Shown here piece after piece: positions 51,001 through 59,796 of a stretch of 64,000 bases of DNA. A program made the translations under genes and the position numbers. This DNA is from Seonamhaeicola aphaedonensis (GTDB lineage Bacteria; Bacteroidota; Bacteroidia; Flavobacteriales; Flavobacteriaceae). The notes beneath the pieces were generated by a model. It did not search any database. It worked only from the letters and a program-made list of their open reading frames with translations, and was not told the origin of the DNA. Numbering within the stretch: position 1 is the first letter of the stretch; each line of letters starts with the position of its first letter. The stretch is from contig NZ_QRDX01000005.1 in NCBI RefSeq assembly GCF_003386195.1, positions 252,801 to 316,800 of the forward strand, given 5' to 3'.

Positions 51001-53008
51001 TTTGTACATAATCAAAACTACGTTCTAGATCCCACTTGGCGTTATACTGAATAACAGTTTGTATCAGTCCATTAGTACTGATGGCATTATTTAGTTGTAG
51101 TGTTTTGCTTTCATTGTTGTTATATGCACCAGAAGGAGAGTCTGTAATAGCCACTGTTCCAGAAAAGGCGTCATTAGTAGTTCCCCAAGATCCACCAGAT
51201 GCTGTCCAGTTTGCAATGCCATTGGTTTCTTCATTATCTTCAAAAAGTATGGTTGGCGTATAATATTTTATTACGTTGGCCTCGTATATGATACCGTCGT
51301 CATTGCTCAACGCAACTTTAAACTCAATAGCATCATTGGGTTGTATGCTTCCGTCTAGTGTAAAAGGAACAGATACGTTACGTTGCTCAAGAGTAATCAT
51401 TCCAGACTGAGCAGGAGGATTTGTCAATGAGATGATATTAGAGGATATAGGAGTGAGAGTCAGTGTAAAATCACTATCGGTTTGACCTAGATACTCAATG
51501 CCAAAGTTGAAGTTTCCGTTCAAAGACGTTACGTTAGAAGATGTTAAATCAATAATTTTAGCATATTTACCACTAAAGTAAGCCGCTAGGAAATTGGCTC
51601 TCATAGCTCTGCGAGCTATATCATCAATAAGAAGCGGGTCAGGCCAAAAGCCACTACCAGTAGATCCGGCTTCAGAGCCACCTCCATTCTCAGGAGTCCA
51701 AGCCATGGTATCTTTTCCAGCACCAGGTCCTCCTGTAGAACCCGCTACAGCAGGTCCCATCATCCAGTCGTTCATATTTCCGCTGTTCAGAGCACTAATC
51801 TGTGTACTGGGTCCATAGGCATACCGGTTAAAATGAGTCATGTCATGGTTATACTTGGCAAATTCATCTTCACGTCTATCCACCCCTGCAAGATCTAGCG
51901 TGGCAGGATCTACTCCCGCATAACCATGTAGCATAGCATTTTTAAAGGAGTGGTGGTTAAGTACTAATTTAAAGTCGTGATCTAGAAAGAAATCTCTAAC
52001 AATTTGTGATTCATTTTCAGAAAAGAACGAAGGTCCTCTATAGATCTCGCTACATACATTAGTTGATGATCCACCGTTACCCCAATAGTACCCAAAGTTT
52101 CTATTAAGGTCTACACCTTCTGATGTTGTACCACAACTACCTCCATAAATATTTCTGTTTTTACGTTGTAGTCCGCCACCATTAGGAGCTATAGCTTCAT
52201 TATATGCAAGACCATCAGAGTTTACAATAGGAATAAAATAGAGTTCTTGGTTGTTAACCAAGCTAGTAATAGCAGGATCAGATCCGTAGTTTTCTAGAAT
52301 ATACCACATGTAGTACATTAGGTTCATAAGGCTGGACAGCTCTCTGGAGTGTGTCATTCCAGTATAGAGTGTTTCAGGCTCATTAGGTTCATCGATATCG
52401 GGATTATCAGATATACGAACATAGTATGTGGTTCTTCCTTCTAACGTAGTTTGTTGGGTAGGAGAGGCATCTGTCTTTACGGATATGATGTTAGGATATA
52501 GAGATCGCATAAGGTCGAGTTCTGCCAGAGCCTCAGAGACAGTAAAACAGCCTCCCATACTACCAAGTTTGAAATTGGTAGGTGTTGGCCAATTGATTTC
52601 ATCACAGCCATTATATTGTCCTATATTATCGAAAAGAATATTAGAGACACTACTTTTACCAAAACCGGCTTTTGCATTTAGACTTGTTTTTTGCGATTCA
52701 AGTTCTTTAATAGCCGTTGGGAGATTTTTCGTAGCTCTATCGGCATAAAACTTAGTAAGATCATTAATAAGCACATTATAGGTAATACCCTTATTTTTTA
52801 AATTTTTTAGTTCATATTCAGAGAGTTCTAACTGTAGCCCTTGACTATTGATCAAGGCTCCACAAGATAAATCCATACCTAAATCACTTAATGTATGTAT
52901 GACATCATGGGTAGGGGAATTAATTATAATGCGTTTGTAATTAGGTTGTTGTGCATATACAATACCTAAGCAAAGTATTGAAAAAATAAGGGTCAGATTT
53001 CTTTTCAT
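48047..53008 (-). CDS. Secreted M14 zinc carboxypeptidase with fibronectin III and GEVED domains, T9SS cargo
   Basis: A 1,653-residue exported protein. Signal peptide about 1-19. The M14 catalytic domain, about 150-480, keeps zinc ligands His220 and Glu223 (THSRELSS) and His353 (NHHSF), substrate-site NRN at 302-304 (GVDLNRNFG), and the likely catalytic Glu440 in TPENGG. Beyond it come a beta-sandwich (to about 800), a fibronectin III domain (about 868-960), a GEVED domain (963-1096), three more fibronectin III domains (1103-1375), a CNDGIQNGDESG cysteine motif, a jelly-roll (1408-1560), and a type-A T9SS sorting domain (1582-1653). Residues about 100-863 are encoded by DNA almost identical to the gene at 59797. 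Fate: processed and exposed on the cell surface or released. Confidence 0.92.
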   Translation of the reverse strand: MKRNLTLIFSILCLGIVYAQQPNYKRIIINSPTHDVIHTLSDLGMDLSCGALINSQGLQLELSEYELKNLKNKGITYNVLINDLTKFYADRATKNLPTAIKELESQKTSLNAKAGFGKSSVSNILFDNIGQYNGCDEINWPTPTNFKLGSMGGCFTVSEALAELDLMRSLYPNIISVKTDASPTQQTTLEGRTTYYVRISDNPDIDEPNEPETLYTGMTHSRELSSLMNLMYYMWYILENYGSDPAITSLVNNQELYFIPIVNSDGLAYNEAIAPNGGGLQRKNRNIYGGSCGTTSEGVDLNRNFGYYWGNGGSSTNVCSEIYRGPSFFSENESQIVRDFFLDHDFKLVLNHHSFKNAMLHGYAGVDPATLDLAGVDRREDEFAKYNHDMTHFNRYAYGPSTQISALNSGNMNDWMMGPAVAGSTGGPGAGKDTMAWTPENGGGSEAGSTGSGFWPDPLLIDDIARRAMRANFLAAYFSGKYAKIIDLTSSNVTSLNGNFNFGIEYLGQTDSDFTLTLTPISSNIISLTNPPAQSGMITLEQRNVSVPFTLDGSIQPNDAIEFKVALSNDDGIIYEANVIKYYTPTILFEDNEETNGIANWTASGGSWGTTNDAFSGTVAITDSPSGAYNNNESKTLQLNNAISTNGLIQTVIQYNAKWDLERSFDYVQIEASTNGSTWTPLCGTYTKPGAPNENNTYSGKSSTNNNFQPDGEQLYDGDTQDKWVMEEIVISASENSSFFNQANVFLRFSFNTDSTNNQDSYTTTFDGFVFDDFRIITNSTNIPQTITFDSISDKFTTDAPFQVNATASSGLPVSFSIVSGPASVSGNTITLNGTTGFVTVRASQSGNTTYNPATDVEQSFEVLPAPCLQPPTGLAASNIAPSSATISWDTVQNATFNYQYRESGTSTWITQNTTSNSVVLSNLTPSTQYEVQVNSVCPDTLESSYSTPITFTTDSINYCVSTSGSNSSEYIGRVQLNTIDNSSGATLYSDFTNISTIVEKGSQYTVTITPEWTGRSRREGYGVWIDYNYDGDFNDSGEQILSQSPTKSSQISTSFTVPQSAAETSFRMRVSMKYNGTPTACESFSDGEVEDYTITIESTGPDVTPPSAPTGLAANNTTDSTTDISWNASTDNVGVTGYDIYQDSNFLINVSGTSYQVNGLSASTPYSFYVIAKDAAGNSSAQSNTANITTQAPPDTEAPSAPANLVASNTTFNSTDLSWTAPTDNVGVTGYDVYQDGSFIGNTASTNYAVTSLSSSTSYSFYVIARDAAGNSSVQSNSVNVTTDEFIDTNPPTIPTELAASNITDNSIDLSWNASTDNVGVTGYDIYQDSTFLINVSGTNYQVTSLSESTNYTFYVIARDAAGNSSELSNSISPTTLAAPTCNDGIQNGDESGIDCGGSVCPTCPPSDTILHEGYFETGFDGWTEGGKDVFYYSGSFSYEGVSSIKLRDSGISSSISSPLFNLSQFDQVEFNFYLYANGMESGDGVLLQYNDGSGWITVVNWINGSDFNDNIFFNAVFNLDSSQYNLVNNGQFRIQCNANAKNDNVYIDQVIITGRVNNSTGKTSISKSDLSDSTKPVDDFIIYPNPVEGILRVKFKNESIYSYRIINTIGKIVKHGESITKDIIVNDLESGLYFINVYNEKESLSKKFIKR
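50421..52711. repeat. 2.29-kb direct repeat, copy A
   Basis: This segment recurs at 61706-63996, offset 11,285 bases, same orientation. Only one difference was noticed, A at 50477 versus G at 61762, and it is silent. The left end is sharp: downstream of it the two genes share nothing. At the right end the match stops at 52711/63996, four bases from the window edge. Confidence 0.93.
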
Positions 53009-53141
53009 ATTAACAAGTTAAGTTAGAGTTATGTAAATTTAGATTTTTATAGTGCCGAAATATTTTTGTTATATTTTTTTTCTAACAATTCATTGTTAAT
53101 AAATTGCTAATTAATATGTTAGTTTATTTTGAATACAAGAA

Positions 53142-53168
53142 AGAGGCTACTATTACTAGTTTGCCTCT
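53142..53168 (-). terminator. Possible terminator of the HYDIN/LamG gene
   Basis: AGAGGC and GCCTCT face each other around an ACTAGT-containing loop, with TTCTTGT after the arm on the minus strand. It lies about 70 bases after the stop. The stem is short. Confidence 0.4.
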
Positions 53169-53238
53169 CTCATATTCAGATAAAGTTAGGGTATATTTTG
53201 GGATTGATTAATTAACCCAGATCAAACTTGACTAAAAA

Positions 53239-56200
53239 TTAACGTACCAAGACTTTTTTAGATAATGTTGCATCTATCATATTTACTTTAATAATATATG
53301 TTCCAGAATTGATATTTCTAGTTTTAAATTCTTGAAAACTGTCTTGTTTTATATTGTTAAATTGATAGACAGATTGACCAATAATATTATAAACCTCAAT
53401 AGACTTGACCTGTTTTAATTTAGGGTTGTGAAGTATAAAGCTTTGCTTTTCATTAGAAAAATAGGTATTGAGCACTTTATCTTCAATATCTTCGGTACTT
53501 AATGAGGCTTCTGCTTTATTTTCAAATGTAATTTCAAATCTATTTAAGTATTCTCCCGCTGTTAGGAAAACTTCATAATTATCCTCTTTTAAATTTTGAT
53601 AGATATCTAGAGTTTTATCATAAACAAAAATGTTAGTATCGGCGTTTATATTTTCAAGAGTATCAATTCTTATTACAGACACACCATCAACATCTGTTTT
53701 AATACCAAGTGGTAGTATGCGATTATTGTTAAAATGATCTACCGCTTGAATTATTAATTTATTATCATTTAATTTCCAATACATGTCCTCTAAGTTGTCA
53801 TCGTTCATTATAGCATCAAATCCAATATCAATGCCACTTGAAGCCCTGTTGTCAACACCAACCAATAATTGACGGTGATAACCTTTTGGAGAGTCAAACG
53901 CCAACCTGATTTTTTCTCTAGTATCAGTTGTACTTGATTTAGTTTCGGATAATTTTCCTTTAACATTAGTTGATTTCAAGAAACTTGAAGATCCACCTGA
54001 CTCTTTTTGGAATACCCGTTGACTATTTTTAAATAGGATGTTACCGCCATCTGGTATTACCGTGCCCGATGCACCTGTATCTCTAGCAACAACAAAGAAG
54101 CCTTGTCCGACTGGAATATAACGCTTCGGGATTTTAGTTCCGGTTTCACCAGTTGCACTAATACGTGTATCATTGTTCACGGCTGGTGCACCCCCCATTA
54201 AAGTGTACACGGCATATCCACCAGCATATTCTCTTAAAACATGGGTGCTACGTGCGAAATGATCCCAGAAGTATAAGGCGCCGTTTATAACGTTTACAGA
54301 ATTTCTTCCAATTTTGCCATTAATGGTTTCTGTAGTTTTAATATTGTCTTGAATAAATTCATCAGCATCTAAAGCAGATGGATACGGATTACCTACCAGA
54401 TAATCATTGCCAGATGCTATTGTAAGGGTTATATCACCATTATTTGGTTTTCCATTAAAAACATAGTTCTGTTCTTGCGAAATGAGTCCGCCTGTATTTT
54501 CAACACCTTTCATAGTAAATCCTTCACCAGCATTTATGCTTCCAGAACTTCTCATATGTTGCCATTCCGAATACGTGTCTCCAATTCTATTGGCATATTT
54601 CCATATCCAGTAGTCTGCTATGGTAGCTCCCGTTGTATTAGCTACTCCAGGAGAACCGTTATATCCAGAACCGGAAAAGGTTATTGACAATGGGTTAGAA
54701 GGAACTAATCCGTCTCTTAAGATTTCAGCAACAGTATATGAGTTATTATTAGTAGTTGTATTAGACCTACCTATAGGAGAAGACCAATAGTTATATGTAT
54801 ATAGGTCCTTTGTGCCTTGTTGATCTCTTTCCAGTGTTCCAGTACTTGTTACATCTAAATCACTATCCTCTGTCTGAATTAATTGTGATTCTCCTTCCAA
54901 GTCAATTGCACCATCTACTTTTAGGTAGTGGGTTACAGTCAATCCATTACCAGTCCCCAAAGAATTATCTCCATTGAGTGTCAGTTCATTTGAATCTATA
55001 AATAATCCAAGAACTGATCGGTTACCATTGTTGCCAGAAGGTAAAGAAGAGTTGTCAACGGTTATATTATGAGCTATCCTTACAATATTCCAATCTACCG
55101 TTACCGAATTATCGGCAAGAGCAGCTGCACCGGGTATGGTTTGAACATCGCCATTTACCCACGAACTGTTTGATGTCCAATCGCCATCTTGAGTTGAAAT
55201 GTATGGTAATGGTGCTGTTTGCCAGTCAACGGTTTTCAGATTTTTCAAGGCGCCTTGATTTCCGTTGCCAGATTCGTCTTTAGTATTGGTATAAGTATAT
55301 GTAGACATTGGATAGTATCCCGCCAAGCTAGACCAAGGTATAGTGGATATTTCGTCTTTAGTTGGACTTACTGAACGGCTAATAAAATACCCTGGGCCAA
55401 CATTAAGCGAATTATCTGTGATTTCTTGATTCATTATATAGCGTAACTGGTCCACGGTTAATGCGGTATTCCAAACCCTTACTTCGTCAATATTTCCATG
55501 GAAAAAAGCTTCTGGGGTTAATTTGGCAGCAGCAGCAATAAAGAATGATTGCGAAGTGTTAACTGGAGGAGATAATGTCTCCGTTTTTTCTAATACACCA
55601 TCTATATATAAATTCGCTGTGGTACCATTGTAAATGACAGCCACTTGGTGCCATTCGTCTTCAGGTATTACAACATCTGAGACAATAGTTTGAGTTCCAC
55701 CATTTATCCAAGACATTTCAACATGTCCTGTTGCGTTTATCTTTAGGTCATACCCTTCAGAGTAAGCGGCATTTCTTTTAGATACTATGGATTTATCTAA
55801 AGAGTTTGATCCTCTTTTAATCCAAGCCGAAACCGTAAAACTCGTTGGATTTAAATCTAAATGATCTTCTACGTCTACATAATGACCATTGGCTGGATCA
55901 AAATAAATAGATCTATCAAAAGTTTCTTCAGGTGCCCAGCCAAAAGTTATATACTCGGTATTATCAAAATCGTATTCTGCGTACAAATATCCACCAGTCT
56001 CAGTCATTACACGATAGTCAGCAGTTGGATCAAAAATACCAGTCGAAGAAATAAACATTAAGTAACGCCCATCTGGTGGAGCAGCGGTTCTTACGGCACT
56101 CACAGGGATAGACACTTCTACAGCAGGAATATCACCGCCATTGCCGTTTTCTACAACCTTCCATATTCTTGGAATAGCTGTAAAAGATACATTCGTTGTT

Positions 56201-59200
56201 GGTTTAGCTCCTATAATATCTTCACTCATATCAACGGTTACATTTATTGGAGCTCCGTTAATATCAGCATTATTATTACCCCACATTAAAAATTGTCTAT
56301 CTGCTAATGCTGTGGTATTGGCTATATTCTCTTTATTTGTTGCGTAAGTACTTGTTAATGCCATTGTAAGAAATCCGGATGTTGGCCCATCTACATCGGA
56401 CTCATCATTCTGACTTCTTGACTGTCTCTGGTCTAATAATGAGGCATCATCACGACCTATTCCAGCAATGTCAAAATTATGACCACTATTTGCAGTGGTA
56501 TCCCATATTACATTACCTTGAGAATCGATATAATCAACATCATTCTGTCTATATGTGGTAGCTGTACTGGAGGAACTTTGCAATGTTACGCCATACTTAA
56601 CCCCCAAGTAACTTTGAATTTTTTGTTGGTTTATTGCAGAATTTGGAGAAGTATATGATATAATTTCAGTTAACATACCATTCATTTGTGAAGTAGTACG
56701 TCCTGCCAGACCACTTCGCCCTGTACCTACTAAAAAGGGTGTATTATTAAATTCTTTAAAATTTAAATCGGCTCCATTTCCAGCTGTACCTGTGGCATTG
56801 TCCACACGTTTACCATTTTTATATATTTCGGTAGATGTTCTGGTAGCATTCGATTTAACATTGACAATCAAGACATGGTTCTGATAAGTTTCTGTATTAG
56901 TTGTGTAGGCTCTACCATATGAGTTATCATTAGGTGCTGATGAACCATTAGGGAACGAATTGAGATTGTGAGATAAAATTTCGTCTGTAAATCTGGCCGA
57001 AGTACTTCCCATACCCAGACCTGTTGGGTCTTCATGGAAATTATCATTACTATATCTTCCCCCAACAGCAAACTGTCTACCTGGGCTAAATGATCCGGTT
57101 TGTGTATCTACAATATCATCACTTCTAAACACGGCAAAATAATCGGTTGCATAAAAACCACCTTTACCATTCATATATTGAATGTTATTATTGTCAAAAT
57201 CAAGAACAGGATTATAGTTCATGTTTCTACTTGCATTATCTCTATAAATAGGTGCTATGGTTGATGCGGCAGAGGCATCCTCTTTATCGAGAGTGGTGTC
57301 ATAAGCTTGGTCTTCCCAACTTGTTAAGGCGACACCGTCGGTTGCAGCAATACCTTCATTGGCTTTTAACCACAATCTTAAATTAGATGTTATATTTGCT
57401 GGGGCAATGCTGGAATCGCTTAGAGCGGTACTTGGGTCTGCCTCAACTCTAAAATTATCAAAAGCAACACCATCATCTGTTCCCGATCCATTCGAACTGA
57501 ATTCAATTCTAAACCTCACATTACTTTGATTAGCAAATGTAGCATCAGATAATGTTAAGGAAGCATTTATAAATTTGTTGTGTGTAAAGGATGTATTTGT
57601 TGGGTGACTATTATTACTCCAGCCATCACTTCCAAGGGCATTTACATTTCCTTCGTACCAATTTGTTCCAGAACCACTGGCACCCAGTAGAGTATAGGCG
57701 CCTCCGGCAACGGAGTATAGAATGCGTACACCATCATTTCCACTTTCTGTTTTATATTTTATATCTAAGCTCACTCTTAGGTTATCCAATCCTGTAAAAT
57801 CTAGTTGGGGACTTTCAACAACTATATTAACATTACTTAAGTAATTATCGTAAGTACTACAACGCCAAAATCCGCCTTCGGCTAATTCAATGGCTGTACC
57901 TGGAAATGCATTGGTCCATATCCATGAATCACCGGTTGATGTTACTGCAGTCCATCCACCATCATTTATGTCGAAGTTTTCGTAGTAAGCTGTATACTCT
58001 GGTGGAGCAGCGGTTCCTTCACCTTGAACTGTGAACGTATATGGGTTTTCATCGCTATCATCATTAACTATGGTTATGTTACCTGTAATAATACCTACTG
58101 CAGATGGTGTGAATGTTATAGTGAACGTCGTGTTTCCTCCAGATGCCACAGGCGATGATGGGCTTACTGTAATAGCAAAGTCTGTATTATCGCTGGTTAT
58201 AGAACTAATATTTAAAGCTAAAGAACCATTATTTTCAATGGTATACGTAGTACTTATGGGCGTAAGCGCATCGGTAGCTCCAAATAATGTTTGATTAAGT
58301 GAAGCAGGGCTATTGGTGCTACCATCATTAATCGGATTGTTGGAATCGTCAAAAACATCGATTTCTGGTGATGGTGGGGTTCCCGTACCTTGTATATCAA
58401 ACACATAAGGTTGTTCACTACATACAGAACTGTTATTTACTATGGTAACCGTCGCTGTTCTTAAGCCTAGGGCACTTGGCATAAAGGTTATTGTAAAGGT
58501 TCCAAAACTATCTTTATTTATAGTTGTAATGGCACTTGTAACTGTAAAATCGGCAGCATGAGCACCTGATAAGGTGATGCTGGTAATACTTAATTGGTTC
58601 GTATTCTGACTTCCTCCTCCAGTATAAGTGTTTTGAATTTCAAAAGTGTTAATTATTGAAAAACCAACATTAGTACTTCCAAAGTCTGTATTATCTGAAG
58701 TAATAGGGGTAGTGTCATCATCAGGGATGTCAACTGTATTACCTCTAACATTAATGTCTTGTAAACCAGTAGTCGACGCTGTGCCTTCACCTTGAATATC
58801 GAAGGTGTACGAACTTTCATCACTGTCATCATTTGCAACAGTCACCGTAGCGTTTTTAATACCACAAGTTGAGGGATCAAACGTAATATCGAATGTTGTA
58901 TTTCCAGATGCTGCTATGGGTGTTGATGGGTTTGCAGTAATGCTAAAATCTGCTGCATCTGTACCACTTATAGTTATGTAAGTTGGTCCTGTTCCTGTTA
59001 GACTTAAATCGGCACTTCCTGTATTTAATACGGTAAAGGTGTTTACAACAGTGCCTCCTGATATATCAATTTGTCCAAAATCGGTATCGTCTGCTACATC
59101 AGGTGTAATATCTCCACTAGAAATCGACGTACCATTACCTTGAATGTCTATTTCGGGCGCGGGCGCGGTTCCTGTACCTTGAATAGTAAATGTATAGGGA

Positions 59201-59610
59201 TCTTCATCTGGATCATCACTATTAATTGTTACAGTAGCAGATATAAGCCCTGTAACACTAGGTGAAAAAGTTATTGTAAAAGTATCTGATTTTTCCCTAT
59301 CAACTTCAGATACGAAGCTCGTTACTGTAAAGTCAGTGGTATTGGAAACACTAACACTGCTTACAGTCAATCTGTTGTTTGCTGGATTTCCAGAGCCCGT
59401 AGCTACGTTTTGTATTTCGAATGTATGTACAATGCTACCACCTGTACCAATACTTCCAAAATCTGTGTTATCAGCTATTTCTGGTATTGTATCTCCATTA
59501 AGAATATCTAAGGAATTACCCCTTACATTTATGTCTTGATTTTGCGAATTCCCCTTTAAGCAAAACACACATAACAACATGCATAGTATTACATAAGTAA
59601 TTTTTTTCAT
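53239..59610 (-). CDS. Giant surface protein with HYDIN-type repeats and LamG domain, T9SS cargo
   Basis: A 2,123-residue exported protein. Signal peptide about 1-23. Four ASPM/SPD-2/Hydin-type (choice-of-anchor D) repeats cover about 25-533, each with a DFG...NTFEIQN...FTITFSP...YTFTIQGTG plan. A jelly-roll follows (540-723, GVAFDNFRVE), then a LamG-like domain (741-1000) and a GVKYGVTL...GIGRDD segment typical of flavobacterial surface proteins. A second LamG lectin-like domain lies at about 1232-1390 (TSFTVSAWIKRGS, DEVRVWNTALT). The last 75 residues are a type-A T9SS sorting domain ending SKKVLVR. No catalytic site is seen; adhesion or glycan binding is the likely role. It stands between the two near-identical protease genes. 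Confidence 0.88.
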   Translation of the reverse strand: MKKITYVILCMLLCVFCLKGNSQNQDINVRGNSLDILNGDTIPEIADNTDFGSIGTGGSIVHTFEIQNVATGSGNPANNRLTVSSVSVSNTTDFTVTSFVSEVDREKSDTFTITFSPSVTGLISATVTINSDDPDEDPYTFTIQGTGTAPAPEIDIQGNGTSISSGDITPDVADDTDFGQIDISGGTVVNTFTVLNTGSADLSLTGTGPTYITISGTDAADFSITANPSTPIAASGNTTFDITFDPSTCGIKNATVTVANDDSDESSYTFDIQGEGTASTTGLQDINVRGNTVDIPDDDTTPITSDNTDFGSTNVGFSIINTFEIQNTYTGGGSQNTNQLSITSITLSGAHAADFTVTSAITTINKDSFGTFTITFMPSALGLRTATVTIVNNSSVCSEQPYVFDIQGTGTPPSPEIDVFDDSNNPINDGSTNSPASLNQTLFGATDALTPISTTYTIENNGSLALNISSITSDNTDFAITVSPSSPVASGGNTTFTITFTPSAVGIITGNITIVNDDSDENPYTFTVQGEGTAAPPEYTAYYENFDINDGGWTAVTSTGDSWIWTNAFPGTAIELAEGGFWRCSTYDNYLSNVNIVVESPQLDFTGLDNLRVSLDIKYKTESGNDGVRILYSVAGGAYTLLGASGSGTNWYEGNVNALGSDGWSNNSHPTNTSFTHNKFINASLTLSDATFANQSNVRFRIEFSSNGSGTDDGVAFDNFRVEADPSTALSDSSIAPANITSNLRLWLKANEGIAATDGVALTSWEDQAYDTTLDKEDASAASTIAPIYRDNASRNMNYNPVLDFDNNNIQYMNGKGGFYATDYFAVFRSDDIVDTQTGSFSPGRQFAVGGRYSNDNFHEDPTGLGMGSTSARFTDEILSHNLNSFPNGSSAPNDNSYGRAYTTNTETYQNHVLIVNVKSNATRTSTEIYKNGKRVDNATGTAGNGADLNFKEFNNTPFLVGTGRSGLAGRTTSQMNGMLTEIISYTSPNSAINQQKIQSYLGVKYGVTLQSSSSTATTYRQNDVDYIDSQGNVIWDTTANSGHNFDIAGIGRDDASLLDQRQSRSQNDESDVDGPTSGFLTMALTSTYATNKENIANTTALADRQFLMWGNNNADINGAPINVTVDMSEDIIGAKPTTNVSFTAIPRIWKVVENGNGGDIPAVEVSIPVSAVRTAAPPDGRYLMFISSTGIFDPTADYRVMTETGGYLYAEYDFDNTEYITFGWAPEETFDRSIYFDPANGHYVDVEDHLDLNPTSFTVSAWIKRGSNSLDKSIVSKRNAAYSEGYDLKINATGHVEMSWINGGTQTIVSDVVIPEDEWHQVAVIYNGTTANLYIDGVLEKTETLSPPVNTSQSFFIAAAAKLTPEAFFHGNIDEVRVWNTALTVDQLRYIMNQEITDNSLNVGPGYFISRSVSPTKDEISTIPWSSLAGYYPMSTYTYTNTKDESGNGNQGALKNLKTVDWQTAPLPYISTQDGDWTSNSSWVNGDVQTIPGAAALADNSVTVDWNIVRIAHNITVDNSSLPSGNNGNRSVLGLFIDSNELTLNGDNSLGTGNGLTVTHYLKVDGAIDLEGESQLIQTEDSDLDVTSTGTLERDQQGTKDLYTYNYWSSPIGRSNTTTNNNSYTVAEILRDGLVPSNPLSITFSGSGYNGSPGVANTTGATIADYWIWKYANRIGDTYSEWQHMRSSGSINAGEGFTMKGVENTGGLISQEQNYVFNGKPNNGDITLTIASGNDYLVGNPYPSALDADEFIQDNIKTTETINGKIGRNSVNVINGALYFWDHFARSTHVLREYAGGYAVYTLMGGAPAVNNDTRISATGETGTKIPKRYIPVGQGFFVVARDTGASGTVIPDGGNILFKNSQRVFQKESGGSSSFLKSTNVKGKLSETKSSTTDTREKIRLAFDSPKGYHRQLLVGVDNRASSGIDIGFDAIMNDDNLEDMYWKLNDNKLIIQAVDHFNNNRILPLGIKTDVDGVSVIRIDTLENINADTNIFVYDKTLDIYQNLKEDNYEVFLTAGEYLNRFEITFENKAEASLSTEDIEDKVLNTYFSNEKQSFILHNPKLKQVKSIEVYNIIGQSVYQFNNIKQDSFQEFKTRNINSGTYIIKVNMIDATLSKKVLVR

Positions 59611-59749
59611 GAGAGACTAAGTTTTAGTTTTTGGGACTAATTAAGTTTTATAAAAACCTACGGTACAAACATACCACTTAACTCCATGAAATACAAAAAA
59701 AATCGATGAACGGTTATTTGTGTTTTTAAATCATTGAATAACAGTAATT

Positions 59750-59789
59750 TAAAATACTAAGTAAACTAATCAATTTACTTAGTATTTTA
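59750..59789 (-). terminator. Terminator of the M14/MAM/repeat gene
   Basis: TAAAATACTAAGTAAA and TTTACTTAGTATTTTA form a perfect 16-base stem with an eight-base loop, immediately after the stop codon at 59797. Confidence 0.75.
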
Positions 59790-59796
59790 AAGGGAT

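Noticed and set aside
50677..51015. A 112-codon minus-strand frame, repeated at 61962-62300
   Set aside because: It is an alternative frame of the duplicated protease segment; its appearance twice only reflects the DNA repeat.
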